Shown piece after piece: positions 15,497-22,757 of a stretch of 39,673 nucleotides of DNA (position 1 is the first letter of the stretch; each line of letters starts with the position of its first letter). This DNA comes from Candidatus Bathyarchaeota archaeon (GTDB lineage Archaea; Thermoproteota; Bathyarchaeia; Bathyarchaeales; Bathycorpusculaceae): positions 1-39,673 of the forward strand of contig JAOUPS010000006.1 of the NCBI GenBank assembly GCA_029879735.1. The letters are read 5' to 3'. Position numbers and translations under genes: made by a program. The notes under the pieces are model-generated. The model had not been told where the DNA came from, made no database searches, and was given only the letters and a program-made list of their open reading frames with translations.

Positions 15497-16477
15497 TCAC
15501 ACCACAAGTGGATTAAGCCAAAACGCCACTGCGACGGTCGCAACGAGAGATAGAATTGAGAGCGGTATTAGCATCCTCCAGTTTATGACCAGTACTTGGT
15601 CAATGCGCAATCTTGCGAATACGCATGTTAAATATTCCGTTATCATAACAACAAAGAGAACTTTAAGTATGAACCATAATGTGTACCAGAATGCTGGCAA
15701 GCCGAGAAACACTGGTCCATATGGACCACTTAAGAAGAGTTCAACTACGATAACTGCGCCCAAAACAATTTGCACATCTTTAGCTAGCTTAAGAAAAGCC
15801 AATCGGCGACCGCTATATTCAGTTTCGTAGCCGGCTACTATCTCCGTTTCGGCGTGGGGAACATCAAATGGGTCTTTCTCCAATTCTGCTTGAAGAGTGA
15901 TAATAAACAGCGCAAAAGCCCACGGAATCAAAAGAACAAATGGAACATTTTGACTAGCTGCTATCGTTGAAATGCTCAGGTCATTTGCGAGAAAAGCGGA
16001 GGTTAACGCGAAAATAAAAAGAGGTATGTCATAGCCGAGAAATTGTGTCAAAACTCTAGTGGCACCTATTGCGCTATAGGGGTTGGTTGAAGACCATCCG
16101 GAAAGAAAGAGGAAAAAGTTGGCAACTGATATTAAAGCCAGAACGAAAATCAAGTCACCCTCAAAACTTGAATGGGGAATCACGTTCGACCCATCGATGG
16201 GTAAGAAGAACAGAGCGAAAACGAAGATTGAGAAAGAAAGAATAGGCGCAAACCTGAAAACGACACTTTTTGTGTTGCTTGGAATAATGTCTTCCTTTGC
16301 TAACAACTTGACGAAATCAGCGAAAGGCTGTAGAATGCCTGCGGGACCAGTGTAGGTAGGGCCGATTCTATTCTGCATTCGCGCCTCTATTTTTCTTTCA
16401 ACCCAATCACAAAACATTGTGAATAACAGAATAAAAGTGAAACCTGGAAAGATTAACACACGAAAGATGAATGTCAA
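15497..16477 (-). CDS. nuoH: Complex I-like membrane anchor subunit H
   Basis: 326 residues, about eight helices, NuoH/FpoH/EchB family. Signature features are WVERKIEARMQNRIGP with GILQPFADFVKLLAKED, the SGWSSTNPYSAIGA segment, and DPFDVPHAETEIVAGYETEYSG, which carries the acidic cluster facing the catalytic subunits. H forms the quinone cavity in complex I and the corresponding docking site in hydrogenases. TTG start. It lies 25 bp after the catalytic CD gene. Confidence 0.92.
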   Translation of the reverse strand: MTFIFRVLIFPGFTFILLFTMFCDWVERKIEARMQNRIGPTYTGPAGILQPFADFVKLLAKEDIIPSNTKSVVFRFAPILSFSIFVFALFFLPIDGSNVIPHSSFEGDLIFVLALISVANFFLFLSGWSSTNPYSAIGATRVLTQFLGYDIPLFIFALTSAFLANDLSISTIAASQNVPFVLLIPWAFALFIITLQAELEKDPFDVPHAETEIVAGYETEYSGRRLAFLKLAKDVQIVLGAVIVVELFLSGPYGPVFLGLPAFWYTLWFILKVLFVVMITEYLTCVFARLRIDQVLVINWRMLIPLSILSLVATVAVAFWLNPLVV

Positions 16478-16502
16478 GTCTAAACTCGTTTTTTTAACCT
16501 CC

Positions 16503-18092
16503 TTATCTGTCGGTGCATGAGAAACAAGGGTCCAGACTTACGAAACTCGCAGGCACGTCCGCTATGTTACCGCCCTCCGCGATTTGGACGAAAGATAGAA
16601 TATTGGAGAATGTCGGAGTACGCACTTTAACACGTTCAGGATACGCTGTACCGTTGCTTTTCACATAATAAAATAGTTCGCCCCTCGGTGCTTCAACACG
16701 ACCAAGTGCTTCGCCAGCAGGCACAATTCTGGGAACTCGAATTCTGTAAGAACCGCTTGGTAAGTTGTCCAGTGCGAAGTTTATTATGTCGATACTTTCG
16801 CTGATCTCGTCAAGGCGAACCATTAGCCTTGCCCAAGAATCACCTTCGTTGTAAGTTATAATTTTAAAGGGAATTTCGTCATAAGCGGCGTAGGGTTCAT
16901 CCTTCCTAACGTCCATCTTCACATCTGAACCACGCGCCACTGGGCCGACGACGCACAATTTTAATGCTTCCCGTTTGTTCAGTACTCCCACGTTTTTCGT
17001 TCGCATTTTCAAAGTAGGGTCTCTATCAAAAAGGTGCTTGTAGAAACTCATTTTTTCCTTCAAAGTTGCTAGTTCTACTTTGATTTTCGGAATCTTTTCT
17101 TCTTTAAAATCGCGTCTTACGCCTCCAATCGTGCTAAATGAAGCGATAACCCTATTGCCAGTGAGCAACTCCATCATATCCATTATGGGTTCTCTGTCGC
17201 GCCACATGTATTGAAAGAATGATTCGTATCCAATTTCGAGGCCAGCGTGGCCTAACAAGAGCATATGACTATGAATTCTGTTAAGCTCTAAAACTACTGT
17301 GCGTAAATATTTAGCTCTAGGCGGTGCTTTCGTTCCCATTATTGCTTCAACTGTTTGACAAAAACATGCGGCATGGCAAGCGTTGCAAATGCCACATATC
17401 CTTTCAACCAAGTAAATATCCTGCAAGTAAGTGCGTTTTTCTGCGGCTTTCTCAACTCCTCTATGAACATAACCGATGCGAGGTTTAACCTCTTTCACAA
17501 TTTCTCCATCAACTTTCAAGGAAAACTTCTCTGGTTCTATAAAAGCAGGGTGTTGTGGCCCCATGATTATATTTACTAATGTTCCTCCATCTGAAGACCG
17601 CTTGTCCTCATCTAAAACAGTAACCTTCTCTAATTTGTCCTCAATATTTGTAATCTCAGCATCCTTTCTGAGTGGGAAAAGGTTTTTCGGCCAGTTTTCT
17701 GAGAGGATCAATCTTTTCGGGCTTGGATAACCCTCGAAGATTACGCCGAAGAGGTCAGTGACTTCTCTTTCGTGAAAAATTGCGCCTGGAATTAAGTCGG
17801 TTATGCTTTTGATTCTCGCGTCTTCTCTTGACACTTCAGTTCTAATTGTGACAATGGTGCCATGCGTACGGATGTGGTACATTAATTCAATTTTTTCTCC
17901 CAAATCCACGCCTGTGATTGCTGATATGCCCGCGCTTTCATCTTTGTCGAGCAAGACTCTCAAAGCGTCTCTGTGAACCCCAGCGTTAACTCGAACAAAG
18001 ACTTTTCTGGGCTGTGGAGTTTGGATTTGAAGGATTTTTTCTCCTAGTTTATTGCTAAGCGCTGTCAAAATGTTTTGTTCAACGTTTGTCAC
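16503..18092 (-). CDS. nuoCD: Fused CD subunit with intact [NiFe]-hydrogenase cysteines
   Basis: 529 residues. Residues ~1-145 are the C (30-kDa) domain, with FHEREVTDLFGVIFEGYPSP and PLRKD. Residues ~170-529 are the D (49-kDa/hydrogenase large) domain. Both nickel-binding motifs survive: RICGIC (Cys233, Cys236) and DPCFSC (Cys523, Cys526), along with YVHRGVE. Complex I NuoD has lost these cysteines; group 4 [NiFe]-hydrogenases keep them. The protein should therefore bind a NiFe centre and make or use H2, and not simply reduce a quinone. It ends exactly after DPCFSCTDR, with no C-terminal extension for a maturation protease to remove. GTG start overlaps the end of nuoB by 14 bp. The same operon has the full Nuo-type membrane arm, which is the striking combination. 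Confidence 0.92.
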   Translation of the reverse strand: MTNVEQNILTALSNKLGEKILQIQTPQPRKVFVRVNAGVHRDALRVLLDKDESAGISAITGVDLGEKIELMYHIRTHGTIVTIRTEVSREDARIKSITDLIPGAIFHEREVTDLFGVIFEGYPSPKRLILSENWPKNLFPLRKDAEITNIEDKLEKVTVLDEDKRSSDGGTLVNIIMGPQHPAFIEPEKFSLKVDGEIVKEVKPRIGYVHRGVEKAAEKRTYLQDIYLVERICGICNACHAACFCQTVEAIMGTKAPPRAKYLRTVVLELNRIHSHMLLLGHAGLEIGYESFFQYMWRDREPIMDMMELLTGNRVIASFSTIGGVRRDFKEEKIPKIKVELATLKEKMSFYKHLFDRDPTLKMRTKNVGVLNKREALKLCVVGPVARGSDVKMDVRKDEPYAAYDEIPFKIITYNEGDSWARLMVRLDEISESIDIINFALDNLPSGSYRIRVPRIVPAGEALGRVEAPRGELFYYVKSNGTAYPERVKVRTPTFSNILSFVQIAEGGNIADVPASFVSLDPCFSCTDR

Positions 18093-18526
18093 TAGACTTT
18101 GCCTCCTTCGCTGGTTTAAGCAGTTTTACAATTCCGTCAATTATGGCTTCAGGTCTCGGTGGGCAGCCAGGAATATAAACGTCAACTGGAATAATTTTAT
18201 CTGCTCCTCCCAGCACGTTGTAGTTTCCCTCGAATACACCGCCTGAACAAGCACACGCGCCTATTGCTACGACAAACTTGGGCTCAGGCATCTGTTCACA
18301 AATACGTTTCAGTCTGTCTGCACATTGCCTAGTAACAGGACCTGTGACTAGCAAAACGTCAGCGTGTCTTGGCGATGGCTCAAGTAGTATTCCAAATCGT
18401 TCAATGTCGTATCTGGGTGTTAAGAGTGCGACAACTTCGATGTCGCATCCGTTGCATGCTCCAGAATTGAAATGAAGAATCCATGGTGACCTTTTTTTAG
18501 CCCAACTTACAAGACTAGCGCAACAC
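18079..18526 (-). CDS. nuoB: Complex I/hydrogenase small subunit B, apparent 5' frameshift
   Basis: The small catalytic subunit carries the proximal [4Fe-4S] cluster. An ATG-only reading gives just 91 residues, but the frame is clearly coding further upstream: SLVSWAKKRSPWILHFNSG, then ACNGCDIEVVALLTPRYDIE. The cysteines CNGC (CxxC), GACAC and PGCPP are present. CxxC is the hydrogenase form; complex I has adjacent cysteines. No ATG, GTG or TTG is in frame. A GTG at 18526-18524, with GGAGGAGG upstream, would start the protein as MLRSLVSWAKK if one base within 18515-18523 were extra; as given, it hits TAG after three codons. So either a one-base insertion (mutation or assembly error) or a rare start is involved. 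Starts one base after the nuoA stop. Confidence 0.85.
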
Positions 18527-18527
18527 G

Positions 18528-18878
18528 TTACTGGTCGCCTCCTCCGAGAAGAAGGAAACCCGATACAAGCACTATGAACAAGTAAAACATGAAAAGCAGC
18601 ATGTTTGCTGTACGGAGCGCGAGAGAGGCAAAGGCTACTAGTAACACCGAGGAATCCAGAATCACAAAGTAGATTAGATACTTATACAACGACACGTTAA
18701 TTTTCAGTTTTGGGAAAGCTGCTTTTTCTCCACAGGCATATGTAGACTGCCCATTTTCGCTTTGGACAGACTTGGGTGACAACCAGCGACCAAATATGTA
18801 GATTAGAGAAGATGCGGCAAGTATCAAAATGAAAGCAGTAGCGAATTCACCAAGCGTAAACGGTGCCTCCGTCAACAA
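18528..18878 (-). CDS. nuoA: Complex I-like subunit A
   Basis: 116 residues, three membrane helices, NuoA/FpoA family. The loop motif YACGEKAAFPKL corresponds to YECGxEP of NuoA, and is followed by YLIYFVILDSSVLLVAFA, where FVIFDxE is usual. It is first in the operon and uses a TTG start. NuoA is part of the quinone/E-channel region of true complex I. Its presence with a hydrogenase-type CD subunit is notable, because Ech and Mbh hydrogenases have no clear NuoA homologue. The promoter is probably the TATA element near 18993-19000. Confidence 0.82.
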   Translation of the reverse strand: MLTEAPFTLGEFATAFILILAASSLIYIFGRWLSPKSVQSENGQSTYACGEKAAFPKLKINVSLYKYLIYFVILDSSVLLVAFASLALRTANMLLFMFYLFIVLVSGFLLLGGGDQ

Positions 18879-18899
18879 CTAGGGCTTCAGTAATCACCA

Positions 18900-19075
18900 T
18901 CATCTTCACTTCTGCGCGCGGCTATTTCGTTTAACTTCTTCCCAAAGCATTTCCAGATCCTGACTCCAGCCACAAGCTCAACCCACACAGAGATTTAAAT
19001 TTTTGCTATAATGGATAGTGTTTGAATGGCTTAAATCTGATCTTAACTGTCTGGTTTATTTCGGGGTCAGCTCGG
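18900..19075. promoter_or_regulatory. Probable promoter of the A-to-N operon
   Basis: On the minus strand, ATTTAAAT at 18993-19000 is a TATA-like element that predicts a transcript start near 18965-18970, leaving a ~90-base leader before the nuoA TTG. A CG-alternating tract (TGCGCGCGGC, about 18915-18924) lies in that leader. Nothing else is recognised. Confidence 0.45.
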
Positions 19076-19210
19076 TCAATAGTCCTTAATTCTATAAGCA
19101 CATGTGCACTTTTCCAAAACAAATAGACTCTTGTTTGCGCTAAAAAGCTGAGCCTTTTCAAGATTTTTCATTAATCCTTCTTCATCAAGTTCCTTAACTT
19201 TCCGAATCAT
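19076..19210 (-). CDS. 44-residue protein overlapping the nucS 3' end
   Basis: ATG at 19210 lies inside the last codons of nucS and is preceded by GGAGGAAGGAAG, a strong Shine-Dalgarno. The product begins MIRKVKELDEEGLMKNLEKA and ends FVLEKCTCAYRIKDY. It is charged, soluble and has a CxC pair. The 17-bp overlap and strong ribosome site suggest translation coupled to nucS. I do not recognise a family. It could be a small partner of the nuclease or a chance ORF. Confidence 0.5.
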   Translation of the reverse strand: MIRKVKELDEEGLMKNLEKAQLFSANKSLFVLEKCTCAYRIKDY

Positions 19211-20000
19211 TACTTCCTTCCTCCATGAAAAAAGACTCCAACTTTCTGGTTTCCGACCTCTTCAATGTTCTAGCACACTTCTTAGGGTCTAAGGCCTTAA
19301 AATCCAATCCAAGGGTTGCTAAAAGTCTCTGAACCCCTTTCGCAATATTCGGTGCCACAAGGATCCCCCGCACCTTACGGTTTACCTTACTTTTGATCGC
19401 ATCCACGTATTTTGAGAGTTGAAGCACAGCTTCGCTGCCTGCCGTTTTACGCTTGATCTCCACAACAACAAAGTTCCCATCTCTATCTACACCATAAACG
19501 TCCACAAAGCCCGGCTCAACGTTTTTCTCATAGCTCATAGGCTTGAATCCCTCCTCTACAAGCGAAGGCTCCAACAGAATCGCTTTTTTCATGTCCTCCT
19601 CGCTTGCGTAGAGAGAAAACTTTCCAGAATCCACAAGGCTCAAAGCGGAAACCATGTGGATTCTGTCAAAAAACACCCTAACGGACTCGGCTGGCTTCCG
19701 TCTTACAGCACGAATTTCCAACACGCTTCCTTTGACTTGAACGTGGAAAATGCAGCCCGGAGGCTGCCAGTTGACAGGCTCATAACCGACTGAACGATGA
19801 ACAAGAAGGGAACCATCCTCCTTAATTATCAAGATGCGTTCGCCAGGCTCCAGTTTTGAGCTTGCTCTTCCATAGTAATGTACCCAACAGTTACCAATAA
19901 CGAGTAATGTTTTGCGTTGGGACACAGCCTCCTTAAGGATCTTCGCTGCTTCCTCAACGCCTGGACTCAGCAAAACAGTAAAGGGCTTTGAGCTTGGCAC
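19194..20000 (-). CDS. nucS: Mismatch-specific endonuclease NucS/EndoMS
   Basis: 268 residues. The N-terminal half is the DNA-binding/dimerisation beta domain (GNCWVHYYGRASSKLEPGER near residues 37-55). The C-terminal RecB-like nuclease domain has GFVDVYGVD followed by VVVEIKR, which gives Asp167, Glu181 and Lys183 as the D-ExK metal site. NucS cuts double-stranded DNA at mismatches and replaces MutS/MutL in many archaea and actinobacteria, working with the sliding clamp. Length fits the family (about 230-260) with a short charged tail. GTG start. It diverges from the methyltransferase gene at 20030 and carries a small overlapping gene at its 3' end. Confidence 0.9.
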   Translation of the reverse strand: MPSSKPFTVLLSPGVEEAAKILKEAVSQRKTLLVIGNCWVHYYGRASSKLEPGERILIIKEDGSLLVHRSVGYEPVNWQPPGCIFHVQVKGSVLEIRAVRRKPAESVRVFFDRIHMVSALSLVDSGKFSLYASEEDMKKAILLEPSLVEEGFKPMSYEKNVEPGFVDVYGVDRDGNFVVVEIKRKTAGSEAVLQLSKYVDAIKSKVNRKVRGILVAPNIAKGVQRLLATLGLDFKALDPKKCARTLKRSETRKLESFFMEEGSNDSES

Positions 20001-20029
20001 TTCATATTCGCCAATAGTTTTAGAAGGCT

Positions 20030-20623
20030 ATGTGCATAGATAAGATTTCTGAGGAGTTCGCCATGGATCAATGGGATAAAAAACGCAACGTAATGCAACG
20101 TTATGATTTAACGGCACACCTTTATGATATGCGATACGCTGAAGAACAAACTGCAAAAATTGAGGCTGCTATGAAGAGTATAAACCTAGAAAAACATAAT
20201 TTAGTCTTAGATGTTGGTTGCGGGACAGGTCTCTTATTCGGCTATGTTGCAAACAAAGCAAGAATGGTTGTTGGACTGGATATCTCGCTAAAAATTCTGT
20301 TTCAAGCAAGGGAACATGCGAAAAAATTTCCGGAAGTGCACCTAATATGTGCTGACGCTGACAACATACCTCTGAAAGAAAACATCTTTGACTACGCTTT
20401 TGCTGTAACGCTAATCCAGAATATGCCGAACCCGCTTAAAAACTTGAATGAGGTTAAACGGGTTACGAAAGAGACTGCTGTCATTGTTGTTACTGGTTTA
20501 AAGAAGAAGTTCTCCCTAGAAGTTTTTGAGGAACTATTGAGGAACGCTAGTTTAGACATATTTGCTCTGAAGAATGAAAACTTGAGATGTCACGTGGCAG
20601 TTTGCACTAAACTTCTTCATTAA
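20030..20623 (+). CDS. Class I SAM-dependent methyltransferase
   Basis: 197 residues from the ATG at 20030. A second ATG at 20063 (MDQWDKKRNVMQRYD) is a credible alternative. Motif I is LDVGCGTG, followed by GLDIS at the end of strand 2 and LICADADNIPLKENIFDYAF for motifs II/III. This is the Methyltransf_11/UbiE-like pattern. Substrate is unknown: the C-terminal substrate region is short and gives no clue. It diverges from nucS across 29 bp and may share control with it. Confidence 0.85.
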   Translation: MCIDKISEEFAMDQWDKKRNVMQRYDLTAHLYDMRYAEEQTAKIEAAMKSINLEKHNLVLDVGCGTGLLFGYVANKARMVVGLDISLKILFQAREHAKKFPEVHLICADADNIPLKENIFDYAFAVTLIQNMPNPLKNLNEVKRVTKETAVIVVTGLKKKFSLEVFEELLRNASLDIFALKNENLRCHVAVCTKLLH

Positions 20624-20815
20624 AATTTTACCTAATTTAAGACTGAACTATGTTTTGCTGGACAAAATAATCCAGTGAACAAAAAGCAATAGGTTTGGGC
20701 TCGTATTACGAAAGATCTTGATAAAAGACCTAAAAGTCGCGCGCGCAGTCTCTCTACGTGAAACGCGTAAACTTATATCGGGACAACCACATTGAGGTTC
20801 AATGGTGAAACCAAG
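20624..20815 (+). promoter_or_regulatory. Rubrerythrin promoter region
   Basis: A TATA-like element AACTTATATC (about 20769-20778) predicts a start near 20797-20803. GGTGA at 20804-20808 is the Shine-Dalgarno for the ATG at 20816, so the leader would be very short. A CGCGCGCGC tract lies near 20737-20746. Confidence 0.5.
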
Positions 20816-21319
20816 ATGAGTAGAACAATCGAAAATTTGAAGGATGCGTTTGCCGGTGAGTCACAGGCTAATCGACGCTATTTGGCTTTTGCTCGAAAGG
20901 CTGAGGAAGAAGGCTTAACGCAGGTTGCAAGACTTTTTAGAGCAGCAGCAGAGGCAGAGGCAATACACGCCCTGAATCATCTTAGAGTAATGGGAGAGAT
21001 AAGATCAACAACCGAGAACTTGGATGCTGCAGTTTCTGGAGAGACTTTCGAGTTCAAGAAAATGTACCCTGAATACTTGAGTATCGCCAAAAAGGAAGGA
21101 AACAATCAAGCAGTCTGGAGTTTTGATGTAGCAAGCAAAGTTGAACAGGTGCACGCTAGCTTGTTCCAGAAAGCAAACGAAGCGCTAAGAAATAACAAAA
21201 ACTTGGGAAATGTCGACTATTACGTCTGTATCGTATGCGGAAACACCATCGAAAATACCCCGCCAGAAAAATGTCCAATCTGCGGCGCGCCAAAGACAAA
21301 ATTCTTCAAGGTAGCCTAA
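20816..21319 (+). CDS. rbr: Rubrerythrin
   Basis: 167 residues from ATG 20816. The start at 20792 would fall in the probable promoter and is rejected. The ferritin-like four-helix domain has the expected ligands: FAGESQANRRYLAFARKAEE, then AEAEAIHALNHL, then KVEQVHASLF. The C-terminal rubredoxin-like domain has CIVCG and CPICG. Rubrerythrins reduce hydrogen peroxide in anaerobes, using electrons from rubredoxin or NAD(P)H-linked donors, and act in the cytoplasm. Monocistronic with its own promoter. Such a gene fits a strict anaerobe facing occasional oxygen. Confidence 0.95.
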   Translation: MSRTIENLKDAFAGESQANRRYLAFARKAEEEGLTQVARLFRAAAEAEAIHALNHLRVMGEIRSTTENLDAAVSGETFEFKKMYPEYLSIAKKEGNNQAVWSFDVASKVEQVHASLFQKANEALRNNKNLGNVDYYVCIVCGNTIENTPPEKCPICGAPKTKFFKVA

Positions 21320-21823
21320 CATACGCGCGCGTTAAAAGGATGCAAGTCTTCATCCGATTTTCATGAGGGAGAAAGGAGTGAGGAGGAAAAAGTTCAACTT
21401 GCACCCGGCGCGAGAGAGACATTGTGACATACGTCATATTTAAGCCTTACCCATCGAGTAAGCATATTCCCATGAAAAAACTAGCAGGTTCACACGTGCG
21501 CGCGGAAGAGAGATTATAGGCTTCAATAGCAAGAGTTCGGGCGCGCCGTAGGTTTCCACAGTGTGTAAGAGAAGAGAGAGATAATAGCGTGCGCAATGTA
21601 GCAAAGTACAAAATCGAAGCGAGAGGTGCAATATAGATTCGGGGTGGGCTTCTCGACTTTTCTGAAGTAGAAACATGGCAGTTGCGTGCACTAGGTGTTA
21701 GATATCATGGTGTTTCGTTTTTATTTCAATGGACGAAAATATCCAATAAACTATATATGAAGGAAAATTATTAGAGCACACTTCAAACTCACATCGTTAT
21801 GATGTGACTTGGCGGGTTAATGG
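21320..21823. other. 504-bp intergenic region
   Basis: No gene is seen. It is rich in CG-alternating tracts: ACGCGCGCGT (about 21324, a perfect palindrome), GTGCGCGCGG (about 21496), GGCGCGCC (about 21541) and GTGCGC (about 21590). Purine runs AGAGAGATTATAG and AGAGAGATAATAG also occur. GGATG/CATCC near 21339 could form a 5-bp stem after the rubrerythrin gene. The right end carries the promoter and operator of the redox operon. A minus-strand 83-codon ORF at 21440-21691 looks spurious. Confidence 0.5.
21750..21807 (+). promoter_or_regulatory. Promoter and palindromic operator of the HdrA operon
   Basis: TATA element CTATATATG at 21751-21759. About 30 bp downstream, over the predicted transcript start, lies the perfect inverted repeat TCACATCGTTATGATGTGA (21789-21807: 7-bp arms, 5-base spacer). 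A palindrome at this place is typical of a repressor operator for a dimeric winged-helix protein. It could also form a small RNA hairpin in the leader. The coding sequence starts at 21824. Confidence 0.55.
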
Positions 21824-22756
21824 ATGCCTCTGAAAACACTAAAACAAGACACGGCGGAAACATTGACCTTAGAATGGGTCTTGCATGTCAGAAATTACAA
21901 GTTAACCCTTAACAAAAATCTATGTGTTGGATGTGAAATCTGCGCTCTGGCATGTCCAAAAGAAGCCATTAGACTTGAAAAACAACCCAAAGCTCTAGGA
22001 GTGAAGGCCAAACACGCAAAAATCGATATAGACCTAGAGAAATGCAATTTCTGTGGGATATGCGACATCTTATGTCCTTATGGAGCAATAAAAGTAACCG
22101 TAACCGGGGAACACATTTTATCAGTTGTCGAAAAGGAAAGTTTCCCAGAACTGATCCGCGACATTCAGGTGGATACGAGCAAATGTCCCGTGGACTGTGT
22201 GGAATGCGAAGAAGCGTGTCCCCTAGATTTAATTAAGATAACGCAGTTAACGGCTGATGGAAAATTTGTTGAAAACATAGACTCCTTAACCGAAAAGGAG
22301 AAGACAGGACTCCAAATCAAAATCGACATCGAAAAGGAGCGTTGTCCATGCTGCAGAATCTGCGAATTCAACTGTCCTAAAGGGGTACTGCAAGTGCGAA
22401 AATTCATTCACGGGAAAATTTCTATTCGTCCAGAAAAATGTCCAGAAGGTTGCACAGACTGCTTGGATGTTTGCCCAATCCTTGGTGCCCTTTATCTCTC
22501 TGATGAGGATGAACAGGTGCATGTAAACGAGATGTTTTGCATTTATTGCGGAACATGTAAGGTTGTTTGCCCGGTTGATGAAGCCTTGGAGCTTAAACGA
22601 ACTATGGTAAACCATACGCCGGTTCATTCGGGAGCTTGGAACAAAGCCCTAGAAAGACTAACGTCACCAGTTGAAATGACTAAGGAACTGAAAACCAAGG
22701 GTTCTTTGAAAGCAAGGGAATCCGTAAGAAAGAGGCTAGGATGGAAAGGGAAGTAA
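21824..22756 (+). CDS. Six-cluster polyferredoxin
   Basis: 310 residues with six [4Fe-4S] motifs: CVGCEICALACP, CNFCGICDILCP, CPVDCVECEEACP, CPCCRICEFNCP, CPEGCTDCLDVCP and CIYCGTCKVVCP. The third and fifth have the extended CPxxCxxC spacing. A basic, non-cluster tail of ~50 residues closes the protein. Polyferredoxins act as electron wires beside Hdr, Mvh or Fwd enzymes in methanogens and relatives. It is first in an operon with two HdrA-type genes (one base before the next start), so it probably carries electrons to or from them. The donor is not visible in the sequence. Confidence 0.9.
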   Translation: MPLKTLKQDTAETLTLEWVLHVRNYKLTLNKNLCVGCEICALACPKEAIRLEKQPKALGVKAKHAKIDIDLEKCNFCGICDILCPYGAIKVTVTGEHILSVVEKESFPELIRDIQVDTSKCPVDCVECEEACPLDLIKITQLTADGKFVENIDSLTEKEKTGLQIKIDIEKERCPCCRICEFNCPKGVLQVRKFIHGKISIRPEKCPEGCTDCLDVCPILGALYLSDEDEQVHVNEMFCIYCGTCKVVCPVDEALELKRTMVNHTPVHSGAWNKALERLTSPVEMTKELKTKGSLKARESVRKRLGWKGK

Positions 22757-22757
22757 A

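Noticed and set aside
21440-21691. 83-codon minus-strand ORF in the gap before the polyferredoxin
   Set aside because: Atypical composition, no ribosome site, and it spans CG-rich non-coding tracts.
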